This document shows, piece after piece, positions 50,832 through 56,798 of a DNA stretch of 56,798 nucleotides (positions within the stretch are counted from its first letter, which is position 1; each line of letters opens with the position of its first letter). The notes under the pieces were generated by a model. It was not told where the DNA came from. It ran no database searches and was given only the letters and a program-made list of their open reading frames with translations. Source of the DNA: an uncultured Bacteroides sp. GTDB lineage: Bacteria > Bacteroidota > Bacteroidia > Bacteroidales > Bacteroidaceae. Made by a program: the position numbers and the translations under genes. The stretch covers positions 1-56,798 of the forward strand of contig CALULP010000039.1 in assembly GCA_944321495.1 (NCBI GenBank). The letters are read 5' to 3'.

Positions 50832-50897
50832 TCCTTTTCTTATTGATTACGCATCCTTTTCTTGTTAATTACGCTCCCTTTTCTTATTGATTACGCT
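50832..50897. repeat. Three 22-bp tandem repeats at the end of the anchor gene
   Basis: Units 50832-50853, 50854-50875 and 50876-50897, each like CCTTTTCTTATTGATTACGC. The third includes the last codons and the stop of the anchor gene, so the array repeats the stop-codon region downstream. The adjacent 50703-50780 stretch holds ACAATTG-type 7-base repeats and no gene. Confidence 0.8.
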
Positions 50898-51870
50898 CCG
50901 TTTCCGTACTCATTCTCAATTGCCAATTGTCCATTGTCAATTGCAATCGTCTCTCGTCCATCCCCGGATGTACCTCCTCCTCCTCGAAGGGCGTCACGCT
51001 GATGCTTACGCCGTCCGTGTTGAGGCGGAGCAGTATTTCCATGGTTTCCTCCTGCTCGTCTTCCACCGACAGTCCGTTCTCGGTCAGGAACTGTTCCATG
51101 CGGAGGGAGTAGATGGGTTGTCCGTCGGCGGGACGGGTGAGGTAGAGGGTCACGTCGCTGTCATCGGTGAAACGCAAGGTGCAGAACGTGCTTTCGTAGG
51201 CCGACGCGTCGTCTGCCGCCGCGGTGAGGGCGGGCTCGTAGGTGGCGCTTTCGTCGTGCGTGTTGCCGTGGAAGCAGCAGTAGCCCGGCAGGTTTTCCAG
51301 GTGCAGGTTTACCGGACAAGCGCTTTCGGCGCGCGTGCCGGCAAGGGCGATGCCGTCATTGAAGCCTTCCAGCCGCACTTTGATGTCGATATGGGTGCAG
51401 CGGAAGTTGCAAACGTCCTGCTGGTCGGTCCAGTCGTTGGTCACGGTAAACAGCGTGTTGCCGTAGTAGTGCGGGTCGTTGCTGTCTGCCGGTTGTCCGG
51501 TGTGGTACTCCGGTGCGGCAAGGCTTCCGTCTTCCCGTTGGCTTTCGCCCGTCACCGTGCTGCTTTCAAACACGTTGCCCCAGCACACCGCCTCGTAGTC
51601 GCCGGGCTGGAGGTTGTCCAGCCGGATGCCTTGCAGGCGTTGCAGGTCGTCGCTGTCCATTTCGTAAGCCTGTACCAGCTGCTGGGTGTGCGCATCGTAA
51701 ACATACAGGTTGACTTTGGTCACCTTTTCGCGGAATATGTCCGTTGTGCCGTCGCCCGTGTAGCGGAACAGCAGGGTGAAACTGCGCCGGCAGTCGCTCT
51801 GGTCTTCCAGAATGCAACCCGAGAGCAGGCAGGTTATCCAGATGAAAAGAATGAAGGTATGCTTTTTCAT
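50884..51870 (-). CDS. FimB/Mfa2-family fimbrial anchor subunit
   Basis: A 328-aa lipoprotein (FILFIWITCLLSGCILEDQ) of the FimB/Mfa2 family, which holds fimbriae on the outer membrane and limits their length. Typical features are CRRSFTLLFRYTGDG, VTKVNLYVYDAHTQQLVQAY, LDNLQPGDYEAVCWGN and a C-terminal immunoglobulin-like half. It lies directly after the major fimbrillin in the operon, as in Porphyromonas. The last codons lie in the 22-bp repeat array. Confidence 0.9.
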   Translation of the reverse strand: MKKHTFILFIWITCLLSGCILEDQSDCRRSFTLLFRYTGDGTTDIFREKVTKVNLYVYDAHTQQLVQAYEMDSDDLQRLQGIRLDNLQPGDYEAVCWGNVFESSTVTGESQREDGSLAAPEYHTGQPADSNDPHYYGNTLFTVTNDWTDQQDVCNFRCTHIDIKVRLEGFNDGIALAGTRAESACPVNLHLENLPGYCCFHGNTHDESATYEPALTAAADDASAYESTFCTLRFTDDSDVTLYLTRPADGQPIYSLRMEQFLTENGLSVEDEQEETMEILLRLNTDGVSISVTPFEEEEVHPGMDERRLQLTMDNWQLRMSTETERNQ

Positions 51871-51919
51871 TGTGCTGTATGTTTTCTTGCGTTAAGCGTT
51901 GCTTATGCCCTCCGGCATC

Positions 51920-51961
51920 GCCGGGGAACTTTCCCCGCAGAGGCGGGAAAGGTGTCCCGGC
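51920..51961 (-). promoter_or_regulatory. Strong hairpin between fimbrillin and anchor genes
   Basis: GCCGGGGAACTTTCCCCGC (51920-51938) pairs with GGCGGGAAAGGTGTCCCGGC (51942-51961) around a three-base loop, with a small internal mismatch. A competing CCGGC-ATC-GCCGG lies at 51912-51924. Set in the 161-base space after the major subunit, it could lower read-through or protect the upstream mRNA end, giving more shaft subunit than anchor. Confidence 0.6.
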
Positions 51962-52031
51962 GACATCCGGTTGGCAGAGGCTCTATGATGATCGAGATGT
52001 GAAATTCTCTTTCCGTTTTTTCGGGCGGAGG

Positions 52032-53519
52032 TTATTCGAAACCCGGGTAGATTGTTTCTTCATCAAACGGAAGTACCGTTATGTTTACAACTACGTTGGT
52101 TGTCGTCGGGTTGTCCAAGTCTACAGTCATGTTGGCAGGAGAAATCGTTACTGCCATGTTATAAATTTTACCCGGATTCAATACCAATTCAGTCTCGTTT
52201 GTATCTTTATACAGTTTGCTGATGTTTGCCACTAAGAATCCTTCGTCAGTAACAGTCGGCAAGTTGTAACTGATGGCAATTTCGGAACTATTGATGAATT
52301 CTTGATCTTCAGCTGTTAATGTTGCATCGGCATCATCTGTCAATGTTATTTTATAATCATAGTTGTTATTCCCGTCAGCTACAGTTCCGTCAAATTGGAA
52401 GTGGATAGTAGGGTTCTTATTGTCGGCACTTGCTGTGTTGCCGGGAGTCGCATTATAGCTTTCTGTATCAAAGGGTACAAAAATATTGAATCCGATGCAT
52501 TTGCCGTCACCTAATGTTAATGGAGTATTGTTCCCGGTTGTTGTACCATATGGCAGCAACTGGGTGTAAGCATTACTTGCATAGGATACATAAGCGGCAT
52601 CTTCCGTAAAGTCTGCATTGTCGGCACCAACCAGCCATTTACCTCCTGCAATGTTGTTCAGATAGCTGTCGTTGTTCATCCAATCGGAAGATGCACCTTC
52701 AAACAAAGTATAGGTCTTGGCAAAATTATTCAGATAAACGCCATGCAACGTAGGTTTGAAGTTAGACCAGGTAAGCGTATATTTATCTTCATCTGAGGCG
52801 GGGCCAAATGTGACGCTTCCGGATGTTTGGATATTGATGGATGTAATTTGAATACGGGACATGATGGGTACCAACTGAATATCTGCACTGTAGTAGAAGT
52901 TCCCCTTTTCGCCTGCACCGGGTAATGTCACTTCCTGATCAACGCCAGGTGCCGGTTCCGGTTGGTAGGGAGTAATGGTCTTATCGTTGCCTACATATAC
53001 AACTTTGCCACCATTCTTGGTGATGTCCAGTGTCAAATCTGTGCCGAAAGTGTTTGTTTTTTCATAAACATTGTCACCTGTGCCGTTGTCCGTATTTTTA
53101 GCCTTCCAGCTGCTAATGTCTGTATTGGCTATAGCATGCACTTGGCTTACTCCCGTCAATCCTATGAATCTTAACCCTTTAGCACTTGCACCGACCAAGG
53201 CAGACCAATTCTTTGCATCCTCAGAACCGTCTGTTTTCTTGTCAAGTGAATACTTATATAAGATTTGTCCATTGTTATCCGTAAAGAGCAAGCCTATTTT
53301 AGTTATATTGGAAATAGCTCCTGTTTCATCATTATCTTCTGTCCATTTATCTTCGGGTGTAGTAGCTTTTGTCATGTTACCGCCGTTTATGCCTGTTATG
53401 GCAATCACCAGCGTCTTGCTTTCCCCGTCATCCCCGTTTCCGGGCAGTCCGTCCTCGTTGCTACATGCTGCGAAAGCCAATCCTGCCAATCCCAGCATAA
53501 AATACTTGTTCAGTTTCAT
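52032..53519 (-). CDS. Major fimbrillin (FimA/Mfa1 family)
   Basis: A 495-aa lipoprotein precursor: signal peptide and lipobox in MLGLAGLAFAACSNEDG. The precursor is exported, lipidated, and then cut by a protease to expose the groove for donor-strand exchange. The N-terminal part has LVIAITGINGGNMTKATTPE; the C-terminal donor strand region is TTNVVVNITVLPFDEETIYP. It is the shaft subunit by its place before the anchor gene and by its size. Its AT-richer DNA is typical of a diversifying antigen gene. The cleavage site cannot be fixed by eye. Confidence 0.88.
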   Translation of the reverse strand: MKLNKYFMLGLAGLAFAACSNEDGLPGNGDDGESKTLVIAITGINGGNMTKATTPEDKWTEDNDETGAISNITKIGLLFTDNNGQILYKYSLDKKTDGSEDAKNWSALVGASAKGLRFIGLTGVSQVHAIANTDISSWKAKNTDNGTGDNVYEKTNTFGTDLTLDITKNGGKVVYVGNDKTITPYQPEPAPGVDQEVTLPGAGEKGNFYYSADIQLVPIMSRIQITSINIQTSGSVTFGPASDEDKYTLTWSNFKPTLHGVYLNNFAKTYTLFEGASSDWMNNDSYLNNIAGGKWLVGADNADFTEDAAYVSYASNAYTQLLPYGTTTGNNTPLTLGDGKCIGFNIFVPFDTESYNATPGNTASADNKNPTIHFQFDGTVADGNNNYDYKITLTDDADATLTAEDQEFINSSEIAISYNLPTVTDEGFLVANISKLYKDTNETELVLNPGKIYNMAVTISPANMTVDLDNPTTTNVVVNITVLPFDEETIYPGFE

Positions 53520-53616
53520 AATTTAATCCTTTTGGTTAGTAATACATATTTTTTGTTATCTCTTTTTTCATTGTGTGTGTCCTTGGAAACAGTTTGGGAA
53601 AGGCGGAAAACAAGCT

Positions 53617-53652
53617 GTCCCCCTTGCTTCCCGGTGGGAAAACAAGGGGGAC
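53617..53652 (-). terminator. Terminator of the ParE module
   Basis: GTCCCCCTTG (53617-53626) pairs with CAAGGGGGAC (53643-53652), with a nested TTCCC-GGT-GGGAA in the loop. It lies between the toxin gene and the fimbrillin gene, so it isolates the two transcripts. The fimbrillin then needs its own promoter in 53520-53616, which I cannot identify. Confidence 0.7.
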
Positions 53653-53678
53653 GGAAAATAAGGGAAAGAGGGGAGGGC

Positions 53679-54002
53679 TTACTTGTGGGTTACGTCGTTA
53701 TCCATCTGTTGTGGATTACGGCGTGTGTCCCACAGGGCGACGATGTACACCGTCTGCCGGATGTCGTCTACCCGGTAAACCAGTTTGTAGTGCTTGTGCA
53801 CCACCAGGCTGCGGTAAAGGGCAGGCAGGTGGGAAAGGTATGGCTTTTGCCGGCCGATGTAAGGGAAGGAGGCAAGAAGCTTGTTGTGGGAAAAAATGTC
53901 TTCCACTACTTTCTTTGCCACTCGCTCACCGAATAGGTCATACGCTTGGTTGAAAGCAATATCTAATGAGGCAAGCGCATGCGGCATCCAAACTACTTCC
54001 AT
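53679..54002 (-). CDS. RelE/ParE-family toxin
   Basis: A 107-aa toxin with the ParE/RelE fold: MEVVWMPHALASLDIAFNQA at the start, then YLSHLPALYRSLVVHKHYKL and VYRVDDIRQTVYIVALWDTR near the end. ParE-type members block gyrase and RelE-type members cut mRNA on ribosomes; the class cannot be settled from sequence. Its ATG overlaps the antitoxin stop by 10 bases. The pair sits in the fimbrial locus between the OmpA gene and the fimbrillin. Confidence 0.88.
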   Translation of the reverse strand: MEVVWMPHALASLDIAFNQAYDLFGERVAKKVVEDIFSHNKLLASFPYIGRQKPYLSHLPALYRSLVVHKHYKLVYRVDDIRQTVYIVALWDTRRNPQQMDNDVTHK

Positions 54003-54364
54003 ACCTCGGGATGCATTCGTTTAAAAGTGTCGGCTGCAATGTCGGCCGGTATGCCTGTTTGTCTTTCGCTGTCAACCAGCAATTGCTCCAACTCGCTTAG
54101 GGTAAAACGACAAGACAGACTACCATCTTTCTGTACGAAAGGTTTTTTGTGCGCAACTTCGGTGACAAGCATCGTCCCGATTGTTCCCCGGTGCTCGGGG
54201 GCGCACGTCAGAAGCATTTGTTCCAATTCCGTTATTGTAAAACGGCAATGTACATCGTTTGAACTTTTCGGCTTGGCATACGCCACAGCTTCTTCCTTCA
54301 CTTTGTCCTGCGGTTGCTCCGTGGAGGGAGGATAGTTTTTCGGCTGTTGGTCATCGGTCTTCAT
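53993..54364 (-). CDS. Putative antitoxin with internal duplication
   Basis: A 123-aa protein upstream of and overlapping the ParE gene, so it is the probable antitoxin. No DNA-binding fold is obvious. It has two copies of a helix segment, CRFTITELEQMLL (residues 40-52) and CRFTLSELEQLLV (85-97), 45 residues apart, which suggests a duplicated unit. The N-terminus is polar and lacks structure (QQPKNYPPSTEQPQDKVKEE). The tail DTFKRMHPEVWK could contact the toxin. The family is not recognised. Confidence 0.75.
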   Translation of the reverse strand: MKTDDQQPKNYPPSTEQPQDKVKEEAVAYAKPKSSNDVHCRFTITELEQMLLTCAPEHRGTIGTMLVTEVAHKKPFVQKDGSLSCRFTLSELEQLLVDSERQTGIPADIAADTFKRMHPEVWK

Positions 54365-54383
54365 ACGGTGTCCTTTTTCTTTG

Positions 54384-54415
54384 CAAAGGTAACCTTATTT
54401 TCCGTATTTCCCAAA
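54384..54415 (-). promoter_or_regulatory. Promoter of the ParE toxin-antitoxin pair
   Basis: On the minus strand: TTTG (54412-54415), a 20-base spacer, and TACCTTTG (54384-54391). It matches the Bacteroidetes consensus in full, 20 bases before the antitoxin start. Confidence 0.7.
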
Positions 54416-54432
54416 ATGTCAAGGAACGCTTT

Positions 54433-54587
54433 GACAATTAACAATTAACAATTAACAATTAACAATTGACAATTATCCGTTCCCAATTCTCAATTCTTCA
54501 TTCTCAATTCTTCATTCTTAATTGTTAATTGTTAATTGTCAATTGTTAATTGTTAATTGTCAATTGTCAATTGTCAATTGTCAATTG
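54433..54587. repeat. 7-base ACAATTG/ACAATTA repeat array with inverted halves
   Basis: Repeated 7-base units such as ACAATTAACAATTA on the left (54433-54475) and TTAATTGTTAATTGTC on the right (54516-54587), with TTCATTCTCAATTC between. The two sides are reverse complements and could form a large hairpin. The array runs up to the last codons of the OmpA gene. It is not a CRISPR, since the units have no spacers. Confidence 0.8.
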
Positions 54588-56041
54588 AAGAGTGCTATCG
54601 CTTCCTCCATCCGTTGCAAGTTGTCCTTTGCAGGCGCATAGCCTGCTTCCTTGGCGCGGTTGAAAGCGTCTTTTGCTTCATCATATTGGTGAGCCTTGGC
54701 GTAAGCCACGCCCAAGAAGTTGAGCAAGGCACCGTCGGTAGTTCCCTTTAGCAGGGCGATGGCGGCGGTGTACTCTTGGGCTTCTATCAGTGCCAAGGCG
54801 CAGTTGTTCTGTGCCGTGCGGTTGTCGGGATAGGTGCGTGCGGCTACCTGCAAGGTTTCGATGTAGGCGGGGCTGCCCGTACCGTAGCTGTCTGCCACCT
54901 TCTGTATCTCGGCCACGCTGAGCAGGTCGGGGCGTGTGCGGACAAGCTCTTGGGCTTCTTTCAGGTCGAAGTGGCGCACGTTGTATTCGATGCGGTACTC
55001 GTTGCGGCGCAGCGGGCCGTACATCTCGTTCAGCACACGTTGGTATATCTCGGGCGGGACCAATGCCTTGATACGTTCTTCGCAGGCATCCGGGTCGCCG
55101 CTGCATTGGTCTATGATGCGCAGCACTTCGTCCTGCTTCAGCAAGCCGGGGCGTTTTTCCACCTCTTGGCGCAGGCCTTCCCAGTCTTCCCCCTTCCAGC
55201 TGACGTGCCACAAGGCAGGGTCGAGGTCGGGGTAGGCGCGTTGCACGTATTCCATGAACCGGCGGGCGCGGCGTTCGGACAAAGACAGGTTGTAGGCTGC
55301 CGAGGCTTCGGGCGAAGCGTAGCCTGTGATGTAGATGCCCGTGATGGTAAGGTCGGGGTCGGACTTCGCCGCATCGATGGAGGCGAAGACCTTGTCCAGT
55401 TCGGCGCGGTTGTTCTTGTAGCGTGACAATACGTTGTGGCTGTCCTGGCGGTATTGCAGGCGGGCGGTACGTACTTCGGAACGGCGTTTCACGGTTTCTT
55501 CGGCCGGCTGTTCGAACGGGGAGAGGAGGAATGTCGGTTCGGTGTACGGCAGAACGGTGCCTGTAAGCAGGCGTTCGCTGCCTTCCCGGCAATCGGCGCA
55601 GCCGGTGACGTCGGCACGCAGTTCCAGCCTGCCGTCCACCATCCAGCGGCGGAAAGGCGCGGCTGCCTCGTAGTGCACCGTTTGCGGCTTGCCGTTGGTG
55701 CGGCGCAGTCGGATGCTTTCGTCATCGGACGCTTTGCCCAAGGCGATGCGGCGTTCTACGACCTTGTTGCGTATCTTCCCGTTGATTTCAACCGGTTGCA
55801 GGGGAAGGTCTTGTGTGCCGTCGGCCGACACCAAGGTGGGGACGAGCCGCAGCGTGTGTTGCTTGTGCATGTCCAGTCCGTCCAGATTTATATCCATGCT
55901 GACACGGACTTCCTTGCCCGCTTTCTCCACCGCGCGGTTCTCTACCCGCACCGATTCCAGGTAGGATGTCTGTGCAACGGCTGTTGTGCTGCCGGCAAGC
56001 ACGAGGGTAATGAATAGGGGTTTTAATAAGCTTATGTTCAT
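54581..56041 (-). CDS. Exported DUF3868/OmpA-like protein with TPR region
   Basis: A 486-aa protein with a signal peptide (LFITLVLAGSTTAVAQ). The N-terminal DUF3868-like part is at residues about 25-180. The central OmpA/MotB-type peptidoglycan-binding region is marked by ITGYASPEASAAYNLSLSER. The C-terminal part has TPR-like helices (NNCALALIEAQEYTAAIALL, GVAYAKAHQYDEAKDAFNRA). Proteins of this type, with a DUF3575 neighbour, precede Mfa-type fimbrial operons in Bacteroidales and may help to anchor or assemble fimbriae. That role is known from co-location more than from biochemistry. Confidence 0.85.
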   Translation of the reverse strand: MNISLLKPLFITLVLAGSTTAVAQTSYLESVRVENRAVEKAGKEVRVSMDINLDGLDMHKQHTLRLVPTLVSADGTQDLPLQPVEINGKIRNKVVERRIALGKASDDESIRLRRTNGKPQTVHYEAAAPFRRWMVDGRLELRADVTGCADCREGSERLLTGTVLPYTEPTFLLSPFEQPAEETVKRRSEVRTARLQYRQDSHNVLSRYKNNRAELDKVFASIDAAKSDPDLTITGIYITGYASPEASAAYNLSLSERRARRFMEYVQRAYPDLDPALWHVSWKGEDWEGLRQEVEKRPGLLKQDEVLRIIDQCSGDPDACEERIKALVPPEIYQRVLNEMYGPLRRNEYRIEYNVRHFDLKEAQELVRTRPDLLSVAEIQKVADSYGTGSPAYIETLQVAARTYPDNRTAQNNCALALIEAQEYTAAIALLKGTTDGALLNFLGVAYAKAHQYDEAKDAFNRAKEAGYAPAKDNLQRMEEAIALFN

Positions 56042-56067
56042 GTCCGTTTCAAATCCTTTTTTTTAAT

Positions 56068-56166
56068 GGTCAATTCTCAATCCTTAATTTTTAATTGCCA
56101 ATTTCCAATTCTCAATTCTTCATTCTTAATTGTCAATTGTTAATTGTTAATTGTCAATTGTCAATT
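56068..56166. repeat. 7-base CAATTCT/CAATTGT repeat array
   Basis: A second array of the same family as 54433-54587, between the DUF3575 and OmpA genes. It contains TTAATTGTCAATTGTTAATT and similar units. It fills the whole intergenic space. Any ribosome binding site of the OmpA gene lies outside it, at 56042-56067. Confidence 0.7.
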
Positions 56167-56734
56167 ATTTAATGACGTAGATAAGCGATAGGGCCGCTTT
56201 CGTTACCCCCACGTAGTTCTTGTTGCCGCTGCCTTTCCAACTGCCGCAGTGGGGGCACTCGTAGCGGTCGTAAGCGGCACGCACGTAGCCCACGCCTAAG
56301 GCGGCTTCGAGGCTCCAGCGTTTGCCCAATAGCCATTGGTAGCCATACACCAGTCCGGCGCCGGCATACCAGCCTTCGTAGCGGTGTGATTTCAGTCCGT
56401 TGTAAATGCCGAAAGGAAGATTGATGCCACCTATATTATATTGCCCGCCCAGCAGGTGTGCGCCCAGGAAGTGCCCGTTGAATGCCTCGCAAAGCCAATA
56501 GCGGGCTTCGGGCTGTGCCATCCAGTGCTTCCATTTTTTGTTGTCGTTGAATGTCCACCCGTTGTAGTTGGCCGAGAGGTCGAGGGTCCATTTTGGCGCA
56601 AGGGTGACTTCCGCGCCCAGATTGACCGTGGCCGTGGCATCGTAGAGTAGATTGGTTTTGACTGCCACAGTCTGGGCAGAAAGAGACGTATCTACTCCTA
56701 TGAGAAGGAGAAAGAATACAAGAAATTTTCTCAT
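56165..56734 (-). CDS. DUF3575 outer-membrane-type protein
   Basis: A 189-aa protein with a signal peptide (FLVFFLLLIGVDTSLSAQ). The mature part looks like a small beta-barrel with alternating aromatic strands (VAVKTNLLYDATATVNLGAE, WYAGAGLVYGYQWLLGKRW) and ends in YVIK, a typical outer-membrane C-terminus. It has an ECPHCGSW segment, a pair of cysteines that could bind metal or form a disulfide. DUF3575 proteins usually precede the DUF3868/OmpA gene in fimbrial loci, as here. A small inverted repeat (GTTAC-TTGGTAG-GTAAC) lies at 56779-56795, just upstream, before the window ends. Confidence 0.88.
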   Translation of the reverse strand: MRKFLVFFLLLIGVDTSLSAQTVAVKTNLLYDATATVNLGAEVTLAPKWTLDLSANYNGWTFNDNKKWKHWMAQPEARYWLCEAFNGHFLGAHLLGGQYNIGGINLPFGIYNGLKSHRYEGWYAGAGLVYGYQWLLGKRWSLEAALGVGYVRAAYDRYECPHCGSWKGSGNKNYVGVTKAALSLIYVIK

Positions 56735-56798
56735 GTGTTCCCGTGTTTGTTTTTGTTCCGTTTTTTCCCAACTTTCCTGTTACTTGGTAGGTAACGGA

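Noticed and set aside
54433..54587. Possible CRISPR array
   Set aside because: Units are 7 bases long, directly adjacent, and lack unique spacers; no cas genes are in the window. The 22-bp arrays at 7561 and 50832 fail for the same reason.

Overview
The window is chromosomal DNA from a member of the Bacteroidales, most likely Bacteroides in the broad sense. The reasons are promoter-like sites of the TTTG-N19/20-TAnnTTTG type, a UpxY-headed capsule locus, a FimA/Mfa1-type fimbrial operon with DUF3575 and DUF3868/OmpA genes in front, exported lipoproteins with Bacteroidetes-type signal peptides, and arrays of 7-base ACAATTG/ACAATTA repeats between genes. I can read no rRNA, tRNA or CRISPR array here.

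Layout. (1) 1-5.5 kb: housekeeping genes, namely pyruvate phosphate dikinase (minus strand), the 23S rRNA methyltransferase RlmD and an RluA-type pseudouridine synthase. (2) 5.5-12.3 kb: an envelope module. A CHASE2 membrane protein and a small secreted protein on the minus strand diverge from an exported WD40-caspase protein and an exported Sel1-repeat protein. Four 22-base tandem repeats lie between the two arms. (3) 12.4-35.9 kb: a capsular polysaccharide operon. It starts with UpxY and a polyprenyl-phosphate sugar-phosphate transferase, carries a PIN toxin-antitoxin pair, and then a tightly coupled nonulosonic (legionaminic-type) acid pathway (LegB, LegC, ATP-grasp protein, HAD protein, LegI, LegG, LegF, PtmE). 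Flippase, glycosyltransferases, two hexapeptide acetyltransferases, an epimerase and an EpsG-type polymerase follow, and the operon closes with a perfect 13-bp-stem terminator. Between legB and legC is a membrane acyltransferase split by a TTAT tetranucleotide tract. Loss of one repeat unit restores the frame, so it looks like a phase-variation switch in the OFF state.

(4) 36.0-37.5 kb: a small insertion with an IS66 transposase remnant and an AAA/DUF4143 ATPase, bracketed by a perfect 24-base direct repeat; one copy is the 3' end of the next gene. (5) 37.5-43.5 kb: a D-2-hydroxyacid dehydrogenase, a divergent UDP-GlcNAc 2-epimerase homologue that lacks expected catalytic residues, a TRIC/UPF0126 membrane protein and an M16 zinc peptidase. 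(6) 43.8-56.7 kb: a minus-strand fimbrial locus read from right to left. It holds a DUF3575 protein, a DUF3868/OmpA-TPR protein, a ParE-type toxin-antitoxin pair, the major fimbrillin, a FimB/Mfa2 anchor, and three large lipoproteins that are probably minor or tip subunits.

How they work together. The capsule and fimbrial loci both build the cell surface and both carry a toxin-antitoxin pair. UpxY should prevent early termination of the capsule transcript. The nonulosonate enzymes would make a CMP-activated sugar for one of the glycosyltransferases, and the flippase and polymerase would assemble and export the repeat unit. Phase-variable acylation and the acetyltransferases would vary its surface. 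All domain and family calls were made by reading the sequence, without database searches.
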